Assembly: GCA_022414725.1 (NCBI GenBank)
Contig: CM039463.1
Location: 21,500,882 to 21,564,881 of the forward strand
Origin: Microglena sp. YARC
Lineage: Eukaryota > Chlorophyta > Chlorophyceae > Chlamydomonadales > Chlamydomonadaceae
Reading direction: 5' to 3'
DNA length: 64,000 nt
Part shown: in pieces, positions 20,779 through 30,944 of the stretch
Position numbering within the stretch: position 1 is the first letter of the stretch
Layout: every line of letters begins with the position of its first letter
Position numbers and translations under genes: made by a program
The notes under the pieces: generated by a model
Told to the model about the DNA's origin: nothing
The model's input: only the letters and a program-made list of their open reading frames with translations
Database searches by the model: none

Positions 20779-20958
20779 TAGGGACCGGCATATTGTATGA
20801 TGTTGACCAAAGGCGAGTATGATGCCATATGAGTATATGACATGATACAAATTGCATCATATGATATTGTATACAAATGGTAACTCTGGCCTAGTTAGAC
20901 TGCCGGCATCATATGATACCCGATATCATATGATATGATATCATATTGCCGTTCCCTA
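20779..20958. mobile_element. hAT-type MITE, GATATCAT family
   Basis: 180 bp, ends tagggaccggca and tgccgttcccta. Flanked by gttatgtg at 20771-20778 and 20959-20966, sharing its left TSD copy with the previous MITE. Other copies: 29567-29756, 30038-30221, fragments near 6045 and 14809-15165. Confidence 0.88.
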
Positions 20959-21329
20959 GTTATGTGTAGCTCAAGGCTGGAGGAACCAGTCCACCGACTC
21001 TCCAACAGACGCCGTAACAATCCACCCAAGACTTCGCAAAACGACGATTTGCCAACTGGATGTCAGGTCTCAACTTGAGTCAGTCCAAGCCCTTTGCCAA
21101 GTTAGTTTTCCCATGTTTTCTGAGACCCACTTTTAAGGGAAAAGGCCATTTGCCAATACTTAATCTTGCCATTACTTGTATTGCTGGTAACAGGACTCAA
21201 ACAAAAAACACACACAACGTCCTACTTGGCAACTGAGCAATATGGTGGCATGATGGTAATGGTGATGATGATAGTTGCATTGCTCTGGTGCAGTACGAGC
21301 TCACGGGGTGATTCTGCTGGTCATGATCA

Positions 21330-21525
21330 GTGTTTTTATTTTCAGCTACGAGCAGCAACTTCTAGGCAGCTCCCTGACTCATCCACTGAGCTCTGTGCCA
21401 ACATTTCAACAGGTGATTACTGATGATGGTAGCGTCCAGGTGCATTAGACTGCGTTAGGTTTGGCTGGATAGGTCGGCAGGGAGCCAACCAGAGGCCCCA
21501 GCTTGTAGCTGAAGAGAAAAACACT
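21330..21525. mobile_element. Inverted-repeat MITE, AGCAGCTTCTAGGCAGCTCCC family
   Basis: Starts tttcagctacgagcagcaac then ttctaggcagctccctga and ends with the inverse form (cagggagccaaccagaggcc ... gtagctgaagagaaa). Better-preserved copies lie at about 29316-29500 and 32297-32475; others at about 27955-28125 and 32945-33120, with a half copy near 26530-26590. Confidence 0.7.
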
Positions 21526-22511
21526 GGTTATGATGATCATGCTAGTGTTCATGCTGGTGGTGGTGGTTATGATGAGCATGCTGGTGGTCCTTGGCAAGGA
21601 GGTGTTCTACCACTGAAGAAGTACATAAATACAATAAATAAATAGTACGCCTTGTTACGAGGTGTGAGGTTGAGGGGGCCAGCCCGTTTGCTTTCACTGG
21701 GGCCAACCACCAATAGGGGTGGTGGTGGTGGCTGTCATCCCCCTTGGGGGGGGGAGGGGGGGGGGGGGGGGGGGGGGGGGCATGTTCCATGTGTCTTCTG
21801 CATGCGACAATGAAATGGAAGGAGACGGTGGCATGGGTGTGAAGTTTGGTGCTGAGCTTGAGGGCGGCTACTTTGAACAAGTGCATTACGTTGTCAACAG
21901 GCCTTTGTTGAACCAAGACAAGCCCGCTCTACAACATCCGGGAGGGGTCTTCCAACTGATCCTCAAAACAATATCCTATTCACTTGTCCTGATAATGTAT
22001 TTTCAGCTACCATCAGCTGCCCAGCCAAAGCGAACTTGAACTTGCTTACATGGATCCAGCCAGCAATTTGGACAGTGACCAACACCTCAAAACATCAGTC
22101 GCTGGCCCGGGGAGCTTCTGAGAGGCTGCAACTCGTGGCCGAAAATAAATCTATGCACCTGTAAAATGAGGAGACGAACTAAGTGCCGCACTTGCAATAA
22201 ATAAAAAGTACGGCTTATTAAGAGGCGTGAGGTTGAGGGGGGGTCGGCCCGTTTTCTTGCACTGGGGCCGACCACCAATCGCATAGCAACTGAACGGCGG
22301 AGGTCACGTTCAAGATGGAGCAACGATAATTTGGTGTGATTTGATTACATGGTCTAGTAGCCTTTAGATTGGATCAAATATATATTTAATAAGATGTTAA
22401 AAATATAGATGTTTAAATGTTCATGTTACTTGATGCCGAAGATAGCGAGCAGCCTTAAAAGCTGGAACTATGTAGCCAAGTTCAAGTTATACTAACCTTC
22501 AGACTGCCCAC
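21526..22511. other. Intergenic with dispersed repeats, no gene recognised
   Basis: Contains two copies of a gaggcgtgaggttgaggggg / cactggggccaaccaccaat repeat (about 21650-21715 and 22215-22285; also near 28275-28345 and 29810-29870). There is a G run at 21746-21780. The frame 21783-22040 has no recognisable domain. Confidence 0.5.
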
Positions 22512-22674
22512 AAGGGTACAACATTTTGTCAAATTGGTCAGCGCTTTGTAGTGCAAAATGCACAAAAACTGAGCGCTGCGCCCACAGGGGGTTGAAAAGA
22601 CTGCGCGAAGCGCGCAGTGGGCCTCAAAAAGCGTGCGTGAAATCGTGCTGCCGCGCTCGCCTCACAGTACCCTG
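22512..22674. mobile_element. hAT-type MITE, GGTACTAC family
   Basis: Starts aagggtacaacattttgtca, ends cagtaccctg, flanks ctgcccac and ctgctcac (7 of 8 match). Interior cgcgc-rich and palindromic. Confidence 0.78.
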
Positions 22675-22689
22675 CTGCTCACCGTCTGC

Positions 22690-23500
22690 ATAAGAATAAA
22701 TATGGGTAGTAATCAGGGTTGTTTAGGAGGTCCCACAGCTCTGCGTCCTGAGGCGCAACCAGGTTTTTTCAGGCCACTGCGTCCTCCGTCGCAGGACTCA
22801 ACGTGGGAAGGGTCTGTTGACCATAGGGAAGGGTCCGTTGCGTCTCAAGCAGCAGAGCTGGGGGGTCCTCCTAAAGTACCCTGGGCGCATCGGTTGCGTC
22901 TCAGGCAGCAGAGCTGGGGGGGTCCTCCTGAAGTACCCTGGGCGCAAACAATTGCGTAGCATGCGCCCTGATACGCAACCAGACCAGTATAGCCTGCGTC
23001 CAGACACTCCTGAAAAGCAACCGTAGCATAACCGACCCATAGCCTGATCCTACGACCCAACCAACCGTCCAACCCACTGAAGCTGCGTCTGCAACGCAAT
23101 AAACCCTCACCACGTTGCGTCTGCGAGGCAGGACCAGGTAGGGTGCAGGCCATGGAATTGGTTGCGTCCGGAACAACCCTGGTAGTAACGCCTAACCTAA
23201 CCAACCTTAACCCACCTAGTACCTACGTTAACTAGGCTGAGGTACAACAACTTCAAAGTTACTCAACTTTATTCTGTAAGTCGCGAAAACTTGTTTGTAA
23301 GATAAAAAGGGGCAAAACTCTGTAGCGCGAGTCCAAGCTCAGGCGCTGAGGGTCTGCGAAACCAAATAAACCCAACATGGTAGCTTTCTCCAGTATGTAT
23401 ACATGCATGCAAACGGGAGGGTTCCCTCAATCTCACGCCTGTGGTATGGCGTGCTGATTTTCAATTTTCAAAGGGCCAACACTATGTATGCATTTTACAG
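22690..23500. other. Intergenic, dispersed repeat near start
   Basis: About 22700-22960 holds a repeat also present at about 34440-34700 and 46480-46590 (cactgcgtcctccgtcgcag, cagcagagctgggg). It contains internal duplications of tcctcctaaagtaccctgg. No gene recognised further on. Confidence 0.55.
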
Positions 23501-23504
23501 TCCA

Positions 23505-24065
23505 TGGGTAGGCCAAATAGGCTAAAGGGACTTGCCCAACCCTTTAGGAAGGACTTGGAAAGAAAAATCGTTTATGAATTGAACCCCAAACAATCGTTTA
23601 ACCGACGGGGGCCCTGAGTTCGTGCTACAGTGATCATTTAATTCTACACTGCTGCACCATGCTCCTACATACTCCACATAATAGTAGTACAACGCCTGGT
23701 GGGGCGTGGAATTAAGGGAGCCCCGTCTTAGGGCGGTAGGGAATTGCCGGTATATGCTGAGGACGTTTTTTTTAGAGTTTGAACATTGAACCTGAATTGG
23801 TGGATTAAAACTCCAGTATGAAGCTGGTCATGAAATCTGATTCCTTTGAAGGATGGAAATAATTAATTTAAAAAATCGATAATAATCGCACAATTAAATT
23901 ATCATCCCAGCTGAGATGATGATTTAATTATGTTGTAGAATTAACTTATCATTGTAGCACGAACTCAGGGCCCCCGTCGATTCAACGATTGTTTGGGGTT
24001 CAGTTCATCAGTGCTTTTTATTTTTAAGCCCTTCCTATACGGTTGGGCTACCCCTGAACATACAT
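23505..24065. mobile_element. Element with >100-bp terminal inverted repeats, associated with a split SINE
   Basis: The left arm (about 23525-23660) and right arm (about 23930-24060) are diverged inverted copies sharing aaccccaaacaatcg and cgacgggggccctgagttcg. A family-2 SINE tail (caacgcctggtggggcgtgg) sits at 23690-23745 and the matching SINE body resumes at 24071, so the SINE has been split. No transposase found. Confidence 0.65.
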
Positions 24066-24070
24066 ACATA

Positions 24071-24230
24071 CAGGGAACGGGCAGCTACTTTACGTGGAAA
24101 AAGCTACCATGGCGGCTGACAGCGACCGCGAATACTGGGGCGCACTCGTATGGGTTCGAACCCGGCGCCTTAGTCGGTCACGGAGCCATTGAGCCATTCC
24201 TTGAACGGGGATTACTGCACATAATACCCT
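24071..24230 (-). mobile_element. Remainder of a family-2 tRNA-derived SINE
   Basis: Contains agctaccatggcggctgaca and, on the - strand, a B-box like gggttcgaacccatac and an A-box like caatggctc. It continues the SINE interrupted at about 23745. Confidence 0.7.
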
Positions 24231-25454
24231 AATAGCCCCAATAATATCTCATTACCATACGTGCAGGATGCAGCTGTTGTTTCACTTTAGATAGGGAGTG
24301 TTAAGGCCGCCTTTTTAGAGCTCTATGCCTCTCTCCTTGTTTGTTTGGTGATTTTCCTGTGCCTTATGTCCTTCACGTCTTCTTGTAGAATCTCGCTTTT
24401 TAGGCCTCGGCAACTCTCAGCCCTTCTACAATATACACCTATTCGCTAGTTTCTCTATGCCTTGGTAGTTCGCATTGCTTGTTGTCAAGCCTTTTATTTG
24501 CTCTTTCGTACGCTTTTTTGGAGGTCACCTCCTGGACCAGGTTCTGAGGGGTATGTTGCCCAAACCCTCACTGTTATAAAACTGTCCAGCTGCCTCGGCG
24601 CTGTTCAGTCTCGGCATTGATTTTTGCTGAGTATGTAACTAAATCCTCTCTCTCTCGTTTCACTGCTATGGCATGAGCCCCTTGTAATCTTTCTTGGTAG
24701 TACAATGAATATGATTTGGAAGAAGGGCCTTCCCCACCTTATTTCAGTCTACTAGTTAAGGTTTTATCAGCTTGGATAACACTCCGGAGAGTGGACTTTG
24801 TGTGTGCAGCACGCCAATCTATAAATGCGGAGACGAGAATAAGTTACAAGCACAGGAGACCCATTAAGGGGCACCAGTGGAGGAAGGAGGGCGGTAGCCT
24901 GGAACCTGATCAGGGTACAGGCTAGACAGCGCGTGTCAGAAGAACCGATGACGCAGTCAACAGGAAGCTGACATAGTACTGTCAGGACCGATAGTTCTAA
25001 GGGAGTACACAAGGAGTCACCAAGACATAAAACAAGCGAGAGCACCGCTATTCATGCTGATAGGTTTCAAGGCTCCAACCCCTCAGTGGAGATAGGAAGC
25101 AAATGATTCACCTTGGATATTGGTCGACTCTTTTAATTGATTTAAATTGTCCTGCCGGGCCGCCTTACTTGCGAGGCTAGGTTCGTTTTTTTGCCTGTCC
25201 CCTGTTGCCTGTTCATGGTCTCGCCATCTCGGGCGTGCACAAGTTTTTTCACAATGGGCGGATATTATAGTCTCGGAGTTGGTGTCGGAGTTGGGTATGG
25301 TATCGGGGTCGGAGTTGGGTATGGTGTCGGAGTTGGTGTCCGCGAGCCCGAACCCTAAGGAGCTTATAAAGTGCGAGCCGCGCAGTGCACAGCAGTTGAT
25401 ATCGTCCTTTATTTATTTATTTCCCGTTGCAAAAAATCTCCCACATCACCAAGA
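24231..25454. promoter_or_regulatory. Upstream region of the rhodanese gene
   Basis: No gene recognised. A repeat of tcggagttgg(t/g)gtcgg... lies at about 25272-25345, just upstream of the coding start, and (ttta)n at about 25410-25425. The promoter is assumed here only from position; no clear TATA box was identified. Confidence 0.3.
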
Positions 25455-25729
25455 ATGTTGACCTTACGACTCTCCCCTCTGAACATTCCTCTCTCCAAAC
25501 CCCGTGCGCGTGCGCTGGTCCCTAAGATGTGTCGGCTCGCTTACTCCAGGGACCTTTCTACAGCAGCAGAAGCTTCCTTCACTGAATCGGCCGCTACCTC
25601 CGCCTCGAGCCACGTGCGTTTCCTCGCCTGCTCGGGTGCTGCACTTATCCTCATCTTTGCTGCTCCTGATCTCGCCCTCGCATCCGAGGGTGCCAATGGC
25701 GCCTTCACGATGGAACAAGCGATGAGCAA
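25455..25729 (+). CDS. Rhodanese gene exon 1 (targeting presequence)
   Basis: The ATG at 25455 (caccaagaatg) is the first ATG in the frame that leads into the presequence; upstream extension uses only non-ATG codons. The donor gtgagtgat starts at 25730. Linking it to exon 2 rests on phase (aa + a gives Lys) and on domain logic; a missed middle exon cannot be excluded. Confidence 0.7.
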
Positions 25730-27823
25730 GTGAGTGATACAAAATGACATTCCGACGCCTTGCCACGGGGCGCGAGTTTGAAGGAACCTTCCCGTTCGCT
25801 TGCGCTGGGGAATGGTTACATCGGGGTGAGCTTTCGCAGACCGCTGCTGCGCCTGAGATCGGACCACCGCGCGAAAGCACGGAGAAAATTTCTCGGTCTC
25901 TTTAAGTAGGAAGGAAGTGAAGCGAACCTAGCAACTGGTTCGAACCCCCGACAGTGACTCAGTGAGTGACATAGCTCTGAAGAAATATATCTGCATGCGC
26001 TCAACAGGGTACTACATTTTGCCATTTTGAGTTGCGCTTTTGACGCAACTGCCAACCTTTTGGGCTGCGCTTTTGACTCACTGAAAACGGAAATTTGCGC
26101 GCTGCGCCCAAAGGAAGTTCTTTTTTCGCGCAGTCTAGCTCCAAAACTTTGCGCCGTAGCGCGCAATGGCTCGCGTCATGTTACTGTGGCGCACAAGGGC
26201 CAGCGATTTGCTTTCGTCCTTGTGTCCTTTGTCCTTCGTACTTCGTCCTGCACGTCGACTTCATTCGTGGTTTGAAAGGCACTCTTTCGAAGTGGTGAAC
26301 ACGCGAAAATGAAACTCGCTCCCACGGCCTGAACTCGCTCCATTATATGTTGAAAGGATGTTCTCCTCAGGAAGTTAGACCCCGTACACAAAACAGAGCC
26401 CACTGAGGATTCAACCGAATGGAATGGAATATCCAAATATTGATGAATTACAGAAAACACCAACATATTTTAGCAGTTCATCCGGACAGCAGATTGTGTC
26501 AGGCTCAAGGTGCACTAGGTCGTGTCATGCATGGCTGAATAGCCAGTCAGGTGGGCTGCATAGAAGCTGTTGATCGTAGCTGAAAATGAAAAGAAATGCT
26601 ATGCAGTTGAGCGTCTGACTTTCTTGCACCTTGATAAAACTGTTGTTTTTTGCTATTGGTGCAGGTGGTGCTGATAGCAATAGGATGCTGAAGCACAAAT
26701 AAAATCTAGCTGACTGTGCAGAGACTCCCCCCCCCCCCCCCCCCCCCCCCACCCCCCCCACCACCACCACACACACACACACACGAATCCAACCTGGCTG
26801 CATGTGCAGAAACTTTCAGCACACGTACACACAAATACACACGCACACGCACACACAAATACAATCTGCCTGCATACGCAGAGACTTCGAGCTTCCCCCC
26901 AGCGAGGCCAGGATCATCAATAAAATAAATTACAACAGAAAAATCCAACCGAGTGCAATACACTTAAATGCAATCTGGCTGCCAATGCAGAGACTTCAAG
27001 CTTCCCCCCGACGAGGCCAGGATCGTCAATAAAATAAATTACAACAGAAAAATCCAACCGAGTGCAATACACTAAAATGCAATCTGGCTGCCAATGCAGA
27101 GACTTCAAGCTTCCCCCCGACGAGGCCAGGATCGTCAATAAAATAAATTACAACAGAAAAATCCAACCGAGTGCAATACACTAAAATGCAATCTGGCTGC
27201 CAACGCAGAGCCTTCGAGCTTCCCCCCGACGAGGCCAGGATCGTCAATAAAATAAATTACGACAGAAAAATCCAACCGAGTGCAATACACTAAAATGCAA
27301 TCTGGCTGCCAACGCAGAGACTTCAAGCTTCCCCCCGACGAGGCCAGGATCGTCAATAAAATAAATTACAACAGAAAAATCCAACCGAGTGCAATACACT
27401 AAAATGCAATCTGGCTGCCAACGCAGAGACTTCGAGCTTCCCCCCGACGTGGCGCGGCTCATCAGCCCGTCTGAAGCAAACTCTTTGATGACTAAGAGCG
27501 GCGTGCAGTACCTGGACGTGCGGACCCCTGAAGAGTTTGTCCATGGACATCCCCCAGGTGCCACAAACATCCCTTTTATGCTGAGAGGAAAGGAAGGACT
27601 GATCCCAAACCCAGACTTCACCAGCACTCTTGAGAAGCTTTTGCCAAATCGGATGGCGCCGGTCGTGGTTGGTTGCCAGAGCGGGGCCCGCAGCACTCCA
27701 GCCACAGTGATGATGATGCACAATGGGTACTCAAACATGCGCAACCTAGAGGGGGGCTTTCCGGCTTGGGAGAAGGCAGGACTGCCCTCTGTGGCTGAAA
27801 TCGTCGAGGTGGAAGAGGAGTAG
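25455..27823 (+). CDS. Rhodanese-domain sulfurtransferase, probably plastid/thylakoid targeted, 2 exons
   Basis: Exons 25455-25729 and 27427-27823; donor aa|gtgagt, acceptor acgcag, phase 2 in agreement; 223 residues. Exon 1 encodes a basic, Ser/Ala-rich presequence, then a hydrophobic segment (FLACSGAALILIFAAPDL) ending ALASEGA, which resembles a thylakoid transfer peptide with an Ala-x-Ala cleavage site. Exon 2 is one rhodanese domain: YLDVRTPEEF, the HPPGATNIPF segment, active-site loop VVGCQSGARST with its catalytic Cys, and GGFPAWEKAGLP. It resembles the plant single-domain STR16/senescence-associated type. The natural sulfur acceptor is unknown. The stop is TAG after an acidic end (VEVEEE). 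The intron ends in five copies of the exon-2 acceptor region. Confidence 0.88.
25999..26190. mobile_element. Truncated GGTACTAC-family hAT MITE in the rhodanese intron
   Basis: Starts cagggtactacattttgcc near 26006 and continues gcgctgcgcccaaagg and cgcgcagt...gcgcaatgg, but the right end is not recognisable. Confidence 0.6.
26530..26870. repeat. Half MITE, C run and CA-rich sequence in rhodanese intron
   Basis: About 26538-26590 matches the right half of the AGCAGCTTCTAGG MITE. A C run (26727-26750) and (cacac)n follow, with a degenerate echo of the acceptor array near 26800-26880. Confidence 0.6.
26882..27426. repeat. 109-bp array of exon-2 acceptor echoes
   Basis: The junction gcag|agacttc.agcttcccccc recurs at 26882, 26991, 27100, 27209 and 27318 and in the real exon at 27427, exactly 109 bp apart each time. 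Each unit holds a splice acceptor, about 35 bp of exon-2-like sequence (DFELPPDEAR in frame), then ataaaataaattac and intron sequence. Confidence 0.95.
27427..27823 (+). CDS. Rhodanese gene exon 2 (catalytic domain)
   Basis: Begins after tgccaacgcag and reads DFELPPDVARLISPSEANSL into the complete rhodanese domain with an intact active-site Cys. The ATG at 27404 lies inside the repeat array and is not favoured as a start. Confidence 0.9.
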
Positions 27824-27954
27824 TGTCAGTATGAAAGGAAGGCCAGTGTTTGATAGTTCGGCTGTATAAATGGAGCCGGTGGGTCATTCCATCCTGCCCC
27901 CTTTCTTGAGGTATTGAGACAAGGATCCTTGGGCCTCCGGCCGCCTGCATTTCT

Positions 27955-28125
27955 TTTTGGGGGCTGCACGGAGCAGCTTCTAGGCAGCTCCGTTTTCCTG
28001 ACCTTGAGCCAAACCAAAAGCTAGCTAATGCACCTGCAAGCAGACAAGACAGTCAACCCAAAGCAAATGGAAGCTTTGGGCTTGGCCCAATGGCTGGCGA
28101 ATGGAGCTGGAAGCTACTATGAGTC
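27955..28125. mobile_element. AGCAGCTTCTAGG-family MITE copy
   Basis: Left gagcagcttctaggcagctcc, right ggcgaatggagctggaagct; the interior has cttggcccaatggctgg, similar to the copy at 32945-33120. Confidence 0.6.
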
Positions 28126-29315
28126 GCCCAAAAAAGAAACAGTGCCGGCGGATGGGCGACATTGTTCGTAACCCCATATAACCAATTGGAGTCGAGATAA
28201 ATAACTAGATAAATAGATAAATATATAAATAAATAAATACCGGTACATAAATAAATAAATCAATAAATAAATAGTGCGTTGTCTTATGAGGCGTGAGGTT
28301 GGGGGGTCCAGCCTGCTTGCCTTCACTGGGGCCAACCACCAATTTGGAGTTGAGATATGTGTAGTAAACATTGACCAATGTGGCATTGTCCTGTGTTTCC
28401 GCACTGAGGAAGTCCGGAAGGACAGAACAATGCATACATACGATGGCATTGCATATAAATTGGTAAGACGATAGTTTTACAAGTGGGACGTCTACTCTTG
28501 TAGCCGTCTGCGTGTATAGCAGGGTGTAGGTTAGGTTCTACACCCCGGGCTTACCTGGCGGCAACCCGGCCCCTGGACCTGGCAGGAAGCCGTCCTAGCC
28601 GGTTGGGGGGTCCAGGCAGTTGGGTATGACACGGCTATATATCGTATCATACCTTTGCACGGTGGTCCTAGCTATGTACAAAAGCCGATTGTATTTTCTT
28701 ATTTGAGGTAGGATTCTTACCCCAGAGGTGGGTTCCCACCACCACCACCGATCACACGAGGGGTCCACTTGTCAGAAATACAACCAAGCAATGATTGGAT
28801 TCAAGAGTGAGATTGTTTTGCCATGTATTCCAACGTGGGCCCAGGAGGTGCCCAGGGATCCACAATTTTACTAATGCCGATCGATTTTTCTGAGGGCGGG
28901 GCTATAATGGCATGATTCATGGCTATGTTTTGAGCCAATTTCCAGGTCATTCTGAGCATCTCATTTGGGGTGGAGGGGTGGGGGGGTGGGGGGGTCAGCC
29001 CTCAGGTTTCTTGCTAGCTTTTACTCAGACTCCAAATTACATTCTGAGAATACCATTGGGATTGTGTTGACAGGGGCAGTTCATTGGGACCACTTAAGAC
29101 CCAGCCAACCAGGGGTGTGTATGGGTTGGTGGGTGAATGGGACAACAATGTGGGTGGTAAAGAAGGAAGGGTCAATGAGTGAGTATGGATGGTATGGGTA
29201 TGGGTATGGGTATGGGTGGTTGCTGGTTTATGTCGGGAGACCCACCTCCTGGGTTGAAATACCTTTCACAGCTAAAAACAAATGTGTTCTATCATGCGCC
29301 GCATACCGGTATTTT
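28126..29315. other. Intergenic, no gene recognised
   Basis: (aaat)n near 28195-28275, a gaggcgtgaggttgggg repeat at 28285-28345, and a GGTATG repeat near 29193-29215. No supported coding region. Confidence 0.5.
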
Positions 29316-29500
29316 TCTTTTCAGCTACGAGCAGCAGCTTCTAGGCAGCTCCCTGAGCCAGCCACTGGGCTAAGCCCCAAGATTTTGACAGGTCTGGAGA
29401 GTGGATTCTGTCAGCTTCCGGACTCACTAGGTTGCGTGAGCATTTGCTAAATAGCCAGGCAGGGGAGCTGCCTAGAAGCTGCTGCTTATATATGAAAATA
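29316..29500. mobile_element. AGCAGCTTCTAGG-family MITE, well-preserved copy
   Basis: Left arm ttcagctacgagcagcagct then tctaggcagctccctgagcc; right arm ggggagctgcctagaagctg then ctgctt. The arms are inverted copies of about 35 bp. The interior (gggctaagccccaagatttt) matches the copy at 32297-32475. Confidence 0.8.
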
Positions 29501-29566
29501 AAAAACACTGATGTAAGTTGGCCGCGAACGACACAACGATGACAAACAAATGGCATGGTAGATTAC

Positions 29567-29756
29567 TAGGGACCGGCATACGTGCATATTATATGATGTT
29601 GACCAAAGGCGAGTATGATATCATATGATATCATACAAATTGCATCATATGTTCATATGATATTGCACCAGTATATAAATGGTATTTTTAGCCCAGTCAG
29701 ACTGCCGGCATCATATGATGTCGTATGATGACATGATATCATGTTGCCTATCCCTA
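29567..29756. mobile_element. hAT-type MITE, GATATCAT family
   Basis: Starts tagggaccggcatacgtg and ends gttgcctatcccta; interior rich in atatcatatgat. Flanks (tagattac, cagataac) match only partly. Confidence 0.72.
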
Positions 29757-30037
29757 CAGATAACTGCCCTTTGGTTGGCATCATGTGAAACGCCTGCCCC
29801 GGATAAGTTATTACGTGGCGTGGGGTTTAGGAGGCCTGTTGGCTTTCGGTGGGGCCTACCACCATCAAGTAGGGACCGGTATTAATGTAGGACTGACTCC
29901 ACCGATCAAATTTAGTCCATTGAGTCAGGACTAGCGTACGGAGACCCTCCCTCTCCGTAAAATCCTTGTAAAAAATCATATGCTGCTTACCTAAGTGCAA
30001 CATTGCCCCTGGGCTCACATGTGCTATCAGAAATAAG

Positions 30038-30221
30038 TAGGGAACGGCGATATGATATCATTTGATTTCACTGGATATCATGTGATGGCGACAGTCTGGC
30101 TAGGTCAAAGTTACCATGTATACCGGTATACAATATCATATGATGCAATTTGTATGATTGTATGATATCATATGATATCATTCTCGCCTTTTGTTAAACT
30201 CATGTGATATTCCAGTTCCTA
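30038..30221. mobile_element. hAT-type MITE, GATATCAT family, intact TSD
   Basis: Starts tagggaacggcgatatgata, ends ttccagttccta. Perfect 8-bp TSD gaaataag at 30030-30037 and 30222-30229. Confidence 0.88.
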
Positions 30222-30284
30222 GAAATAAGTGCTGTGGTATCTGTGTGGTATGGGCAAAAACATGCAAGTTGTCAGGAACTGCTA

Positions 30285-30340
30285 GGCTACGGGAGCTCTT
30301 AGGACATCTAGATCTAGATGTCCTAAGAGCTCCCGTAGCC
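30285..30340. repeat. Perfect 56-bp palindrome without spacer
   Basis: ggctacgggagctcttagga on the left is exactly mirrored by its complement on the right, centred on agatct between 30312 and 30313, with no loop. Confidence 0.95.
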
Positions 30341-30944
30341 ATCAGCACAAACTATCAGCACATAACAGTTGGTGAAAAAATGACGAAGGCCTATTCTGTG
30401 CCACTATCTCCTGTCAATTGGTTGGTGTAGGCCTACGATGCATGTACAGCCGGCCTACCACGCATGTAAAGCCGACCGCCGCCAACCAGGGCTGTCAGCT
30501 AACAAAATCAAATAACTAGGCACACAGCCCCCCCGCCCCCCCCCCCCCCCCTCCCCTCCCCCCGCCCTCACCTGACGTGCACAGGCATTCTGACTTAGTC
30601 GGACATGCACCACGCCCGACCACGCCTCTTCTATCGATCAGATGCACCCGCCACCCTCACAAGTGACGATCAGATGTAATCGTCAGTCGTCACCAGGTTC
30701 GTCAGTTGGGAACACACAGAAAGAAAGCAACACGCTAAGTCGGCATGGCTAGATGAAGCTGCTCGGGGTGGTCGAACGACACCGCACACCACCAGGAATC
30801 CAGCAAGATCCGCTGTACACGCCTCAGCGGTGATGATTTGACTACCCTATATTGACAGCCACCCTCGTAAGCTTCTTTCTTATTGCGTTTCGCATCAGCC
30901 TCAGATTGAGATCCTCGCGCAAATCATACTTCTCACGCATCAAT
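30341..30944. promoter_or_regulatory. Metacaspase upstream region
   Basis: C run near 30532-30563, then unique sequence. No TATA element was recognised. The frame runs open upstream of the ATG to 30852 but without an ATG. Confidence 0.3.

Noticed and set aside
21783..22039. Exon encoding FHVSSACDNEMEGDGG...
   Set aside because: Follows a G homopolymer, lies between dispersed repeats, and has no recognised family or convincing acceptor.
30852..30944. N-terminal extension of the metacaspase upstream of 30945
   Set aside because: The open frame upstream has no ATG; the ATG at 30945 gives the classical type II start, so the extension is probably untranslated.
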